A stretch of DNA of 64,000 nucleotides from Skeletonema tropicum (lineage: Eukaryota; Bacillariophyta; Thalassiosirophyceae; Thalassiosirales; Thalassiosiraceae), in the NCBI GenBank assembly GCA_037178625.1, contig CM074140.1:1054001-1118000 (forward strand), in the 5' to 3' direction. A program made the position numbers and the translations under genes. Below the pieces are notes generated by a model, which searched no databases, had not been told where the DNA came from, and saw only the letters and a program-made list of their open reading frames with translations. Below are positions 21,395 through 32,557 of this stretch, one piece after another. Position 1 is the stretch's first letter; the number at the start of each line of letters is the position of its first letter.

Positions 21395-23968
21395 ATGAAG
21401 AGACGTTGTTGCAGCTCATTTTCAGCACCCCGCAGACGCAGTTGCAATTGCATTCTTGCCATGCTGCTCTCGACCATACTGGCAAGCTGTTATGCCTATT
21501 TGACGCCATCATTCCAAACAAGGAATGCTATACCTTATCGCTACCACTGCTCTGCTCAGGACGCCTCTCACTTCAGCCGAGGCAGAGTGCCAATGAAAAC
21601 TACTACAAGAATCTCATCGTCGATGCTTGACTCGGAAATGAATGAGTCGCCATTTAAACCTGCAAATGAAACTGAAACGCAGAATAATTTAGAGCAGCTA
21701 GATCAGTTTGAGCAAGTGCTTTCGTCACCAGACCTCTTGGACCCAGCTTTGGTTTTAGATGCTACAATCGGTATCACGGAAGTTGATGAATCTGCTACGT
21801 CTGCTTCACCAGTTGAAGATGCATCTGACCTCATGATCAATAACAATAACACTGACTTAGATGCTGGTGAAGAGAAAAATATTTATAATGATGATGATAA
21901 AAACGAGATCAATATGCAACAACATGATTTCAGCATCTCACATGAAGACGACTTGGATTTGACACGGCAAATCATCATGAATCACATTGAACAGATCGGG
22001 CAGAATGAGGATGGAACTTTACATTGGATTCTAGACGATGATGATGATGATGATGAAGAAGATACTGGTGACGAAGTAGAAGAAGCTGACAAAAATAATA
22101 AGTCTGAGAAACTAGATGTGCTGGCGGCGAGTGCAGAAGCAACTGCGCAAGAAGCCGCAGTATCTGATGACACAGTGTCTAACAATATTTTGATATCAGC
22201 GAAGGCGGCAGTTGAATCTTCTCCTGTCAAACCTGTGCTGAAGGAGATCAGCATTCCATCAGTAGCCAAGATTCTCAAATACACTATACCAGCCATTGGA
22301 GTATGGCTGTGCTCACCTGTCCTCTCTATGATTGACACGGCCTCCGTAGGATTGCTTAGTGGCACCGCTCAACAGGCTGCGCTCAATCCTGCCGTTTCAG
22401 TTACAGACTATGGCGCATTGGTTGTCGCTTTCATGTACACTGCCACCACCAACTTGATTGCCGCCGCGCAAGCACAAGATCAAGATGATGGAAATGATGT
22501 CGACTCACCACGCACGACATTGACTCTCGTCACAGCTTTGAAGTTGGCACTCGTTGTTGGGTCAGTCTTTGGAGTTGGCATGTCCTTCTTTGGCAATACT
22601 CTTATCCAGTCACTTATCGGAAATGACTCATTGGATCCAGCTGTCATGGCGGCAGCACTGCGATATGTACGCATTCGTTGTTTGGGTATGCCCGCGGCTG
22701 TGGTTATAGGGACTGCTCAATCGGCGTGCTTGGGAATGCAAGACGTCAAATCGCCGTTGTATGTTTTGTTGGCTGCCGCAATCATCAACTTTTGCGGAGA
22801 TGTGTTGTTGGTGCCGAATGCCAATTTGTGGTTGGGAGGAGCCGCAGGCGCTGCTTGGGCGACTGTGTTTTCGCAGTATGGTGCTCTGATCATGTTTTGG
22901 AAGTGGATGACTACGAGACCGAAGGAAGTCGTGCAGCAGAATAATGGGCTGAAGCAGAGTTGGAACAAGGTAAGTGGAATCCTTGGTGGCAAGAAGCGTG
23001 ATGCCGTCTTTGATGAGAAGTGCGGGGCTAAGAGAGTGGACGTCACTCAAGGAATCATGGAGTTGACAGGAACATCGGTAGAGGGAAAGCCACGAAGGAA
23101 GCAGTTTCGTTCTTTCCTTGGGTCTAAATCCCTATTGAAAGGCATTCGACTTCAGTCTATCAATGAATCACTTAGAGCGAAGGAGGATCGACCAGTTGTT
23201 GACAAATCGTCACCCAAGATGAGGGGATTTCTGGCGGATGGCAAGTTGAATCTTCGAGACTATCTTTCTCTGTCTAACATTGACGTGCCTACTGCCAAGG
23301 AGTTTACACCGTTCGTGATTCCTGTGACAACTACATCAATTGGACGCATCAGTGGGTACGTTGCCATGTCTCACGTTGCATCAAGTACACTTGGAACATT
23401 CGATATGGCCGCACATCAAATCATTTTCAGTATCTTCTGCTGTCTGACTCCCATCGTGGATGCATTGAATCAAGTAGCACAGAGCTTCGTCCCGTCAATA
23501 CATGGAATCAAGACAAAGAGTGAAGCAAGGGCTCAAGCTTTACGAAAGACAATCAACAACTTCCGCAAGGTAGGGGCAATGTTTGGTATGCTGCTGGTTT
23601 GGCTTGTATCGATGATACCGTTGATCAGTCGATGGTTCACTTCAGATCCATTAGTGATGCAGAAAGTCAATGGCGCGATACCAGGCCTTGCCATGTTTTT
23701 ACTTATGCATGGTGCAATGAGTGCAGGTGAAGGCTCATTGCTTGGTCAAAAGGACTTGAAGTTTCTGCGAAATAGTTATGTTTTGTTTTTCTTCACGGTA
23801 CCTGCTTATATGCTGCGGCTGAAGTATCGAGCACTTGCAGGACTTCAGACAGTTGGGATCGGGACAATGTGGGCAGCATTTGCGACTTACAACGTGATAC
23901 GGACGACAATCTGGCAAGTCAGGTTAGGTCAGCTGCAAAGGCGGACGAATAGGCAAATAGAGAAGTGA
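21395..23968 (+). CDS. MATE-family transporter, tandem copy 2
   Basis: This is an intronless 857 aa copy. The leader is MKRRCCSSFSAPRRRSCNC followed by a hydrophobic core and CYA|YLTPSF, then a basic stretch, so plastid routing is likely. The acidic soluble region resembles copies 1 and 3 (DDDDDDDEEDTGDEVEEA). The MATE core is nearly identical to the other copies. The inter-bundle loop (DAVFDEKCGAKRVDVTQ) groups with copy 4, while the C-terminal helices (GAMFGMLLVWLVSMIPLISRWF...AMFLLMHGAMSAGEG) group with copy 3, a mosaic pattern suggesting gene conversion. The substrate is unknown. Confidence 0.87.
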   Translation: MKRRCCSSFSAPRRRSCNCILAMLLSTILASCYAYLTPSFQTRNAIPYRYHCSAQDASHFSRGRVPMKTTTRISSSMLDSEMNESPFKPANETETQNNLEQLDQFEQVLSSPDLLDPALVLDATIGITEVDESATSASPVEDASDLMINNNNTDLDAGEEKNIYNDDDKNEINMQQHDFSISHEDDLDLTRQIIMNHIEQIGQNEDGTLHWILDDDDDDDEEDTGDEVEEADKNNKSEKLDVLAASAEATAQEAAVSDDTVSNNILISAKAAVESSPVKPVLKEISIPSVAKILKYTIPAIGVWLCSPVLSMIDTASVGLLSGTAQQAALNPAVSVTDYGALVVAFMYTATTNLIAAAQAQDQDDGNDVDSPRTTLTLVTALKLALVVGSVFGVGMSFFGNTLIQSLIGNDSLDPAVMAAALRYVRIRCLGMPAAVVIGTAQSACLGMQDVKSPLYVLLAAAIINFCGDVLLVPNANLWLGGAAGAAWATVFSQYGALIMFWKWMTTRPKEVVQQNNGLKQSWNKVSGILGGKKRDAVFDEKCGAKRVDVTQGIMELTGTSVEGKPRRKQFRSFLGSKSLLKGIRLQSINESLRAKEDRPVVDKSSPKMRGFLADGKLNLRDYLSLSNIDVPTAKEFTPFVIPVTTTSIGRISGYVAMSHVASSTLGTFDMAAHQIIFSIFCCLTPIVDALNQVAQSFVPSIHGIKTKSEARAQALRKTINNFRKVGAMFGMLLVWLVSMIPLISRWFTSDPLVMQKVNGAIPGLAMFLLMHGAMSAGEGSLLGQKDLKFLRNSYVLFFFTVPAYMLRLKYRALAGLQTVGIGTMWAAFATYNVIRTTIWQVRLGQLQRRTNRQIEK

Positions 23969-24706
23969 TTCATAGTCCAAGTTTATATTGGTTTGGTGTG
24001 GCTTTGTTCCTCGAGTCAATATGAACGGCAGAGTCAAATCATGATGATCTAAGGGCAATGATAACAATGGAAGTCTTTGCTAGTTCAACAGCGAACGCAG
24101 ATTGAGAAGTATTTGCAGATATCATTCCCACTGCTTTGCAACATCTTGGATCTACGACAGTTACACAAACAATGAGTACAGGAGATTTCGTATTTTGTTA
24201 TTCTGCTTTGCTGATCAGCATAAAGGGATGGCTAAACAGTAGTCCTGTGATAGAAGCTCAATTGAGAAAGGGAATGAAACCTGACTTGAACGCCATAGAA
24301 GTACCCTTATTCTCGGTAATGCTCTAGCTCAAAATATTTTATTAACCCCCTATCAACTCTATGCTTGACTCTATTATTCCTAAACGCTCGATAGAGCGGA
24401 AGTGTTCCCCTCCGATCTCATTAGCATGGCTATGCTACATAAGGAGAGAGAGGGGTGTACAATATTTCTTCCACAATACTCCGACTCCCGACTCGACTCG
24501 GCTGACACCAACAGACAGAAAACACGACGTGTCCCGTGCGCCATTATTGTTCCTCGTTATCTCTGCTCACTTGCACACCGTTCGTTTTCATGACGAAGAA
24601 TGCATTGGCATAGATAGAATTGCTTTTATGTTATCCATGCTTGAAGTATCAAGCTGATCTCTCAACGAACCATACTTGTTTATACAACAGGAATAACAAA
24701 GAAACA
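23969..24706 (+). repeat. Spacer between MATE copies 2 and 3 (duplicate of 20678-21394)
   Basis: It is collinear with the previous spacer apart from small indels and a segment of about 60-90 bp unique to this copy near 24540-24610. No gene is seen. Confidence 0.8.
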
Positions 24707-27283
24707 ATGAGAAGAAGTTGTTGCAGCTCATTGTCAGCACCCCGCAGACGCAGTTGCAATTGCATTCTTGCAATGCTGCTCTCGACCATACTGGCAAGCT
24801 GTTGTGCCTATTTGACGCCATCATTCCGAACAAGGAATGCTGTACCTTATCGCTACCACTACTCTGCTCAGGACGCTTCTCACTTCAGCCGAGGCAGAGT
24901 GCCAATGAAAACTACTACAAGAATCTCATCGTCGATGCTTGACTCGGAAATGAATGAGTCGCCATTTAAACCTGCAAATGAAACTGAAACGCAGAATAAT
25001 TTAGAGCAGCTAGATCATTTTGAGCAAGTGCTTTCGTCACCAGACCTCTTGGACCCAGCTTTGGTTTTAGATGCTACAATCGGTATCACGGAAGTTGATG
25101 AATCTGCAGCATCTGCTGCACCAGTGAACGATGCATCTGAACTCATCGTCAATAACACTGATGAAGAAAGGAACAATCGTGATGATAAAAACGAGATCAG
25201 TATGCAGCAACATGATTTCAGCATCTCATATGACGACGACTTGGATTCGACACGGCAAATCATCATGAATCACATTGAACAGATCGGGCAGAGTGAGAAA
25301 GGAACTTTACATTGGATTCTAGACGATGATGATGATGATGAGGATACTGGTGACAAAGTAGAAGAAAATGTGCCAGAGAAACAAGATTTGCTGGCGGCGA
25401 CTGCAGAAGTAGCAACTGCGCAAGAAGCAGCAGGAACAGTATTTGATGGAGAATCTAACAAAACTATCACATCAGCAGATGCACCAGTAGAATCTTCTCT
25501 TGTCGTAAGGGAGACAACATCAGCCAAGGCAGCAGTAGAATCATCTTCTGACGTGAGAGAGATCAACACCCCTTCAGTAGGAAAGATTCTCAAATACACT
25601 ATACCAGCCATTGGAGTATGGCTGTGCTCACCTGTCCTCTCTATGATTGACACTGCCTCTGTAGGGGTATTGAGTGGAACCGCTCAACAGGCTGCGCTCA
25701 ATCCTGCCGTTTCAGTTACAGACTATGGCGCATTGGTTGTCGCTTTCATGTATACTGCCACTACCAACTTGATTGCCGCCGCGCAAGCACAAGATCAAGA
25801 TGATGGAAAGGATGTGGACTCACCACGCACGACATTGACTCTCGTTACAGCATTGAAGTTGGCACTCATTGTTGGGTCAGTCTTTGGAGTTGGCCTGTCC
25901 TTCTTTGGCAATACTCTCATCCAGTCACTTATCGGAAATGACTCACTAGATCCGGCTGTCATGGCGGCAGCACTGCGATATGTGCGCATTCGTTGTTTGG
26001 GTATGCCCGCAGCTTTGGTTATAGGGACTGCTCAATCGGCGTGCTTGGGAATGCAAGACGTCAAATCGCCGTTGTATGTCTTGTTGGCTGCCGCAATCAT
26101 CAACTTTTGCGGAGATGTGTTGTTGGTGCCGAATGCCAATTTGTGGTTGGGAGGAGCCGCAGGCGCTGCTTGGGCGACTGTGTTTTCGCAGTATGGTGCT
26201 CTGATCATGTTTTGGAAGTGGATGACTACGAGACCGAAGGAAGTCGTGCAGCAGAATAATGGGCTGAAGCAGAGTTGGAACAATTTAGGGGGTATCCTTG
26301 GTGGCAAGAAGCGTGATGCCGTCAATAGCAAAGAGGACAAAGGCAATGTAGTTGATATCACTCAAGGAATCATGGAGTTGACAGGAACGTCGGTAGAGGG
26401 AAAGTCACGAAGGAAGCAGTTTCGTTCTTTCCTTGGGTCTAAATCTCTCTTGAAAGGTATTCGGCTGCAGTCTATCAATGAATCACTCAAAGCAAAGAAG
26501 GACCGATCTGTTGTTGACAAATCGTCACCCAAGATGAGGGGATTTCTGGCGGATGGCAAGCTGAGTCTTCGAGATTATCTTTCTATGTCAAATATTGACG
26601 TGCCTACTGCCAAGGAGTTTGCACCGTTCGTGATTCCTGTGACAACTACATCAATTGGACGCGTTAGTGGGTATGTTGCCATGTCTCACGTTGCATCAAG
26701 CACACTTGGAACATTCGATATGGCCGCACATCAAATCATTTTCAGTATCTTCTGCTGTCTGACTCCCATCGTGGATGCGTTAAGCCAAGTAGCACAGAGC
26801 TTCGTCCCGTCAATACATGGAATCAAGACAAAGAGTGAAGCAAGAGCTAATGCCTTACGAAAGACAATCAACAACTTCCGCAAGGTAGGGGCAATGTTTG
26901 GTATGCTGCTTGTTTCACTTGTATCGATGATACCGTTGATTAGCAGATTCTTCACTTCAGATCCATTAGTGATGCAGAAAGTCAATGGCGCGATACCAGG
27001 CGTTGCTATGTTTTTACTTGCGCATGGTGCAATGTGTTCAGGTGAAGGCTCTTTGCTTGGTCAAAAGGACTTGAAGTTTCTGCGAAATAGTTATGCTTTG
27101 TTTTTCTTCACGGTACCTGCTTATATGCTGCGGCTGAAGTATCGAGCACTTGCAGGACTTCAGACAGTTGGGATCGGGACAATGTGGGCAGCATTTGCTA
27201 CTTACAACGTGATACGGACGACAATCTTCCAAGTCAGGTTAGCTCAGCTGCAAAGGCGATCAAACAGGCAGACAGAGAAGTGA
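24707..27283 (+). CDS. MATE-family transporter, tandem copy 3
   Basis: The start is set at ATG 24707 because MRRSCCSSLSAPRRR aligns with the starts of copies 1 and 2; the in-frame extension upstream belongs to the duplicated spacer. The length is 858 aa with no intron. The leader ends SCCA|YLTPSF. The soluble acidic region is longer and carries extra Ala/Ser/Val-rich segments (SADAPVESSLVV...SAKAAVESSSDV). The inter-bundle loop (DAVNSKEDKGNVVDITQ) matches copy 1, not copy 2; the C-terminal bundle matches copy 2 more closely. The protein ends RRSNRQTEK. Confidence 0.87.
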   Translation: MRRSCCSSLSAPRRRSCNCILAMLLSTILASCCAYLTPSFRTRNAVPYRYHYSAQDASHFSRGRVPMKTTTRISSSMLDSEMNESPFKPANETETQNNLEQLDHFEQVLSSPDLLDPALVLDATIGITEVDESAASAAPVNDASELIVNNTDEERNNRDDKNEISMQQHDFSISYDDDLDSTRQIIMNHIEQIGQSEKGTLHWILDDDDDDEDTGDKVEENVPEKQDLLAATAEVATAQEAAGTVFDGESNKTITSADAPVESSLVVRETTSAKAAVESSSDVREINTPSVGKILKYTIPAIGVWLCSPVLSMIDTASVGVLSGTAQQAALNPAVSVTDYGALVVAFMYTATTNLIAAAQAQDQDDGKDVDSPRTTLTLVTALKLALIVGSVFGVGLSFFGNTLIQSLIGNDSLDPAVMAAALRYVRIRCLGMPAALVIGTAQSACLGMQDVKSPLYVLLAAAIINFCGDVLLVPNANLWLGGAAGAAWATVFSQYGALIMFWKWMTTRPKEVVQQNNGLKQSWNNLGGILGGKKRDAVNSKEDKGNVVDITQGIMELTGTSVEGKSRRKQFRSFLGSKSLLKGIRLQSINESLKAKKDRSVVDKSSPKMRGFLADGKLSLRDYLSMSNIDVPTAKEFAPFVIPVTTTSIGRVSGYVAMSHVASSTLGTFDMAAHQIIFSIFCCLTPIVDALSQVAQSFVPSIHGIKTKSEARANALRKTINNFRKVGAMFGMLLVSLVSMIPLISRFFTSDPLVMQKVNGAIPGVAMFLLAHGAMCSGEGSLLGQKDLKFLRNSYALFFFTVPAYMLRLKYRALAGLQTVGIGTMWAAFATYNVIRTTIFQVRLAQLQRRSNRQTEK

Positions 27284-28102
27284 TGCTTAGTCGAGGGTTG
27301 CGGCTGTATCGCTTGGTTGCGGCGTTGTTCCTCAACAAATAAAGTTACATAGACATAGCAGATTTTCATGACGCAATCATTGGCACATGTGGATCAGGTG
27401 TAAGTGAGCAGCATCAAATTTTGGACTGGGATGGATAAATGAGCAAGCAGTACGATAGTCCTTCGATCAAAAAGTCTCAGTTAGTACTCAGCTTGGCTTG
27501 GAGAGAGACGAGGTGGAGAGGGAGTGAAGAACCCGCGGGCAAGAAATAACCTAAAAGATTCCCAAGATTCCCAAGATTCCCAATTCCTCGCTAAATTATG
27601 ACTCCCTATCGACATAATATCATACCTGAGCTATGGAAGTTATAATAATTACCCCGTTTTGATCAGGCTAACATACATATCTACCAACATACTTCTACAT
27701 GCTAAAAACATTTGTAATACCCATCGGGGTATGTATTCTGTAGCGGCCGATTCAAAAACAAGACAACGAATTTGAATTTTCAACGCGCAGCGAATGACAC
27801 AGCTGTTCGCTGCTACTCCCTGCCGTCCAACCTCGTACAACCAGATGTCCCGGGTTTTGATTTGACCACTCCAACCATCTCCATTCAATCAGCCGTCCAG
27901 CCACGAAAGAAAGCGGAGTGTGCACTGTAACAACAAGCACGCACCTCAACCCTCGCCTGCTCATCCCATAATCTTTCCATCGATTTGAATTGATCTTTTG
28001 CATTACAATATCATTTTCTTCTTGGCGCTTCGAGCTGATCGTCATTTTCCGCTACTTTTATTATAGCTGTTCCATTGTTTAAAAGGCCGTCGTACTAGAA
28101 AA
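27284..28102. other. Spacer before MATE copy 4, not part of the duplicated unit
   Basis: Only the first bases after the stop resemble the other spacers. A small tandem repeat (three units of the 9-mer GATTCCCAA) lies at about 27558-27585. No convincing gene; it should hold the promoter of copy 4, different from that of copies 2 and 3. Confidence 0.5.
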
Positions 28103-30670
28103 ATGAACAGCAGCTACATTCTCGCCATGCTGCTCTCGACAATGTTGGCATTTTGCAGTGCCTACCTGACGCCAGCTCGCTATACTCCTGCTACTGTACA
28201 TCATGACACGAACGTTTTCCGGGAGAGGGTCCAACGCTCGTTTGTTCCGGCACGGGACGGTTATCACTTCAGCCGAGGCAGAGCGCCTATCAAAACAACG
28301 CTCTCATCATCTGTACTTGACTCGGAAATGAATGAGTCTCCATTCAAACCTGCAAATAAGACTGAAACGCAGCAACGGTTTGAGCAGCAACCTTTCCAGC
28401 AGCAACAGTTTGAGCAAGTGTTGTCCTCTCCCGATCTCTTGGACCCAGCTTTGGTTTTAGATGCAACGATTGGAATCACTGAAGTTATTGAATCTGCCGC
28501 ATCTACTGCTCGAGTTGATGTTGCATTGTTGGATGATGCCGTGCAGATCAGTGACATCAACAATTATGAACCATCAGCTTTTGAGGTGAGCAAAAATGAT
28601 AATGATGCTTCTACAAAGCAGATCAATACACAACAACATGATTTCATCATCTCACATGTTGATGACTTGGATTTGACACGACAAATCATTATGAAGCATA
28701 TTGAGCAGATCCAGAGTGAGTCAGGACCTTTACAATGGATTTTGGATGACACAGAGGAAGACAGTGTAGGAGGAGAAAATAATGCACAAAATAAGCCAAA
28801 GAAACAAGATGTACGGGCAGCGACTGCAGAAGCAACTGTGGCATCTGTTGACACAACAACGGCAGTTGCAGTATCTGATGATACTGTGTCATCAACATCT
28901 CAGCACTTGCCGACATCTGCTGAAGTGTCACCTGTTGAAAGAGAGATCAACATTCCATCAGTAGCCAAGATTCTCAAATACACTATACCAGCCATTGGAG
29001 TATGGCTGTGCTCACCTGTCCTCTCTATGATTGACACTGCCTCTGTAGGGGTATTGAGTGGAACCGCTCAACAGGCTGCGCTCAATCCTGCCGTTTCAGT
29101 GGCAGACTATGGCGCATTGGTCGTCGCTTTCATGTATACTGCCACCACCAACTTGATTGCCGCCGCGCAAGCACAAGATCAAGATGATGGAAAGGATGTG
29201 GACTCACCACGCACGACATTGACTCTCGTTACAGCATTGAAGTTGGCACTCGTTGTTGGGTCAGTCTTTGGAGTTGGACTGTCCTTCTTTGCAAATACTC
29301 TCATCCAGTCACTCATCGGAAATGACTCACTTGATCCAGCTGTCATGGCAGCAGCGCTGCGATATGTACGCATTCGTTGTTTGGGTATGCCCGCAGCTGT
29401 GGTTATAGGGACTGCTCAATCGGCGTGCTTGGGAATGCAAGACGTCAAATCGCCATTATATGTCTTGTTGGCTGCCGCAGTCATCAACTTTTGCGGAGAT
29501 GTGTTGTTGGTGCCGAATGCCAATTTGTGGTTGGGAGGAGCCGCAGGCGCTGCTTGGGCGACTGTGTTTTCGCAGTATGGTGCTCTGATCATGTTTTGGA
29601 AGTGGATGACTACGAGACCGAAAGAAGTCGTGAAGCAGAATAATGGGCTGAAGCTGAGTTGGAACAAGTTAGGGGGTATCCTTGGTGGCAAGAAGCGTGA
29701 TGCCGTCTTTGATGAGATGTTCGGGGGTAAGAGAGTTGATATCACTCAAGGAATCATGGAGTTGACAGGAACATCGGTAGAGGGAAAGTCACGAAGGAAG
29801 CAGTTTCGTTCCTTCCTTGGGTCCAAATCTCTCTTGAAAGTCATTCGGCTTCAGTCTATCAATGAATCACTCAAAGCGAAGAAGGACCGACCAGTTGTTG
29901 ACAAATCGTCACCCAAGATGAGGGGATTTCTGGCGGATGGCAAGCTGAATCTTCGAGATTATCTTTCGATGTCAAACATTGACGTGCCTACTGCCAAGGA
30001 GTTTGCACCATTCGTGATTCCTGTGACAACTACATCAATTGGACGCATCAGTGGGTATGTTGCCATGTCTCATGTTGCATCAAGTACACTTGGAACATTC
30101 GATATGGCCGCACATCAAATCATTTTCAGTATCTTCTGCTGTCTGACTCCCATCGTGGATGCATTGAATCAAGTAGCACAGAGCTTCGTTCCGTCAATAC
30201 ATGGAATCAAGGCAAAGAGTGAAGCAAGGGCTCAAGCCTTACGAAAGACAATCAACAACTTCCGCAAGGTTGGAGCATGTTTTGGCTTGCTGCTTGTTTC
30301 ACTTGTATCGATGATACCGTTGATTAGCAGATTCTTCACATCAGATCCATTAGTGATGCAGAAAGTCAATGGCGCGATACCAGGGGTTTCCTTGTTCCTG
30401 ATAGTAAACGGTCTCATGTGTGCAGGTGAAGGCTCATTGCTTGGGCAGAAGGACTTGAAGTTTCTACGTAATAGTTATGCTTTGTTTTTCTTCACGGTAC
30501 CTGCTTACTATGCTGCGGCTGAAGTATCGAGCACTTGCAGGACTTCAGACAGTTGGGATCGGGACAATGTGGGCAGCATTTGCGACTTACAACGTGATAC
30601 GGACGACAATCTGGCATGTCAGGTTAGCTCAGCTGCAAAGGCGAACAAATATAGAAGCGCAATAAAATGA
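28103..30670 (+). CDS. MATE-family transporter, tandem copy 4, C-terminal frameshift
   Basis: The open frame is 855 aa. The leader differs from copies 1-3 (MNSSYILAMLLSTMLAFCSA|YLTPA) and the soluble region is Gln-rich and diverged, yet the MATE core is nearly identical to the others. Relative to the other copies, one C is inserted at about 30508 (GCTTACTATGC versus GCTTATATGC). After FFFTVPAY the frame therefore shifts and the last 53 or so residues become a hydrophilic, unrelated tail (AAAEVSSTCRTS...) ending at 30670. The ancestral tail is still readable in the next frame to a TAA at 30663-30665, nearly unchanged, which suggests a very recent mutation or an assembly error. The final TM segment would be lost. 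Confidence 0.8.
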   Translation: MNSSYILAMLLSTMLAFCSAYLTPARYTPATVHHDTNVFRERVQRSFVPARDGYHFSRGRAPIKTTLSSSVLDSEMNESPFKPANKTETQQRFEQQPFQQQQFEQVLSSPDLLDPALVLDATIGITEVIESAASTARVDVALLDDAVQISDINNYEPSAFEVSKNDNDASTKQINTQQHDFIISHVDDLDLTRQIIMKHIEQIQSESGPLQWILDDTEEDSVGGENNAQNKPKKQDVRAATAEATVASVDTTTAVAVSDDTVSSTSQHLPTSAEVSPVEREINIPSVAKILKYTIPAIGVWLCSPVLSMIDTASVGVLSGTAQQAALNPAVSVADYGALVVAFMYTATTNLIAAAQAQDQDDGKDVDSPRTTLTLVTALKLALVVGSVFGVGLSFFANTLIQSLIGNDSLDPAVMAAALRYVRIRCLGMPAAVVIGTAQSACLGMQDVKSPLYVLLAAAVINFCGDVLLVPNANLWLGGAAGAAWATVFSQYGALIMFWKWMTTRPKEVVKQNNGLKLSWNKLGGILGGKKRDAVFDEMFGGKRVDITQGIMELTGTSVEGKSRRKQFRSFLGSKSLLKVIRLQSINESLKAKKDRPVVDKSSPKMRGFLADGKLNLRDYLSMSNIDVPTAKEFAPFVIPVTTTSIGRISGYVAMSHVASSTLGTFDMAAHQIIFSIFCCLTPIVDALNQVAQSFVPSIHGIKAKSEARAQALRKTINNFRKVGACFGLLLVSLVSMIPLISRFFTSDPLVMQKVNGAIPGVSLFLIVNGLMCAGEGSLLGQKDLKFLRNSYALFFFTVPAYYAAAEVSSTCRTSDSWDRDNVGSICDLQRDTDDNLACQVSSAAKANKYRSAIK

Positions 30671-30990
30671 TTATTTCAATTCATAATTCAAAAGCACGAA
30701 TAGGTTCCAGCTAGTATCTAACTTAGAGGAGGTGACTCGAAGGCCACGACCGGACCGAAGGACCCACGAGAAAGAGAGGAAACCTGGCCGAGGAAGCCCC
30801 CTTCTCTTTTCTCTTCTTTCTTCTCGGATAGGCAGGCCAGACCAGCTGAACCCACCAAGAAAATGAAGAACAAAAATCAAAATCTCCATGTCAACTGTCA
30901 ACCCACATATCAAGGTAACAACAACAACATCAGAATCATAAGCATTGTCATTGGCAATCACAACATCGTACGGCTATCAAGCAAAGAAAT
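30671..30990. other. Intergenic region between MATE copy 4 and EFG1
   Basis: This 320 bp region shows no convincing ORF or RNA gene. It presumably includes the EFG1 promoter. Confidence 0.4.
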
Positions 30991-32462
30991 ATGAAGCCAC
31001 CAAGTAAGCACGGCTTAGAGAGAAAGTTCAAACCGTGGCGCAAAGGGAAATCAGCTAAATTTGATACAATAAAAAAATCTAATGCATCGCAAAAGAATCA
31101 ATTGCGTGGTCAAAAGCGTTTGCTGTTAAAACTTGAGAAGAGCCAAGCTTCTGCTGAGTCGATTGAGGGAGTCAAGCAGAAAATAGCGCAGATAGAGAAG
31201 GACATAGCTGAATATGAGGCCAAGGAGAGGGAGAAGAAGAATGCAGTCAAGTAAGTACAAATCAAATACATCACAACATATCATGCACATCTAGGACATA
31301 CTTATTATATGCTTACACATCATATCATTATTTCATGTTTACCCAAATCTCTAGATATCATAAAGTGAAGTTCTATGAGCGGCAGAAACTAACTCGTCTA
31401 GAAAAGGCTGTGAAACGTCAACTGGGGCAGCTTCTGAATGAAGGAGGAGATACCGATCAAGCAGCGCAGCTGCAGAAGCAACTCTTGACTATTGGTTTGG
31501 ATCAGCTGTACGTCGCATTTTTTCCTACAAGTATGAAGTACATGACTTTATTTCAAAATGGAAGCAGTGATCGTGTTATCGATGATGAGAAGGCACAGCG
31601 TAGACGTAAAGATGTCTGGGACAAAATAAAAGAAGAATTATTAAAACGATTGCAATCCACAGATGGCAACACCAATACAGATGATGAAGAGTTAGTCAAC
31701 GCAAAAAAGTGGGTAAACTGGGAAGCAGCAAAAAAGGCTTTGTTGACGTTACCGGAGGAGATTTATCCAAACTGTCCTGGCTCTGTCGATGTTGCACAAG
31801 CTTCCAAATCCATCTCTAAGAAAGATGGCAAGAAAGAAGCTGCTGCTAAAGGACCCGACAATCGTTTTGCACTAACAAAGGAATTAGACAGTTTATTCAA
31901 AGAATCGACCACAGGTGACGACTATCAGACAAAGTTGAAGGTTGCAAAAGATGAAAGTGATGATGCCTCTGTCAGTAGTGACAGCAGCGATTCGTCTGAA
32001 GATGACGCTGATCCACTAGCTAGTCACAAAAGTGAGGCGCTTCCAAAACCTTCAGATGCAGCTGCCAAACCAGAAAGACCTCCATCGCCATCATCTTCTT
32101 CCTCCTCGTCGCCATCGTCCTCTTCTTCTGATGATTCTTCTGACGAAGAAAGTGAAGCTGACAATGTCCCTCCTCAAAGTAAAACCAAAGTTCAAGTGCA
32201 AGCGCAAGCTGATGACGAATCAGAACGCGAAGACGATGACGAAGATGACTTCTTTGCAGCTGGAAATGCATCCGCTGGAGACGTATTTGCTCAGCTCCAA
32301 AAAGAGCAAATGAAAAAGAAGAGACAATTTGATGAAGGTGATACATTTCTGCTTGGTCAGCAGCGCAAGGCTGACAAGAGTAGAGGATTTGCAACCCAAA
32401 AACAAAGCAAGAAAGATTTTAAGGCATACCAGCAGCGTCAAAGGCGGCAGAAATTCGGGTAA
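30991..32462 (+). CDS. EFG1: EFG1-like rRNA-processing protein
   Basis: EFG1 is a nucleolar protein needed for small-subunit pre-rRNA processing. Exons 30991-31250 and 31355-32462 encode 455 aa, with a 104 nt intron (GTAAGT donor, AAATCTCTAG acceptor); splicing gives AVK-YHKVKFYERQK, the family's most conserved segment (K-Y-H-x-V-x-F-x-E-R-Q-K). Before it lie a basic N-terminus and a helical coiled coil (LLLKLEKSQ...QIEKDIAEYEAKEREKK). After it comes DQLYVAFFPTSMKYMTLF, matching the D-L-x-Y-x-x-FP-x-x-x-KY-x-x-LF motif. The C-terminal half is a low-complexity Ser/Asp/Glu region with a basic end (QKQSKKDFKAYQQRQRRQK). It is convergent with the CCDC124 gene, 95 bp apart. Confidence 0.85.
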
Positions 32463-32557
32463 ATTAGTATTGACGATGATAAATTATAGGTTTTGTCTGC
32501 TCAACGTAGAATAATTCGATCATCATTTTGCTGCAGTTGTAATTGTTCGCAATCAAA

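Noticed and set aside
22964..22975. GTAAGT in MATE copy 2 (AACAAGGTAAGTGG) as an intron donor
   Set aside because: The reading frame continues through it and aligns codon by codon with copies 1, 3 and 4, so it is coding.
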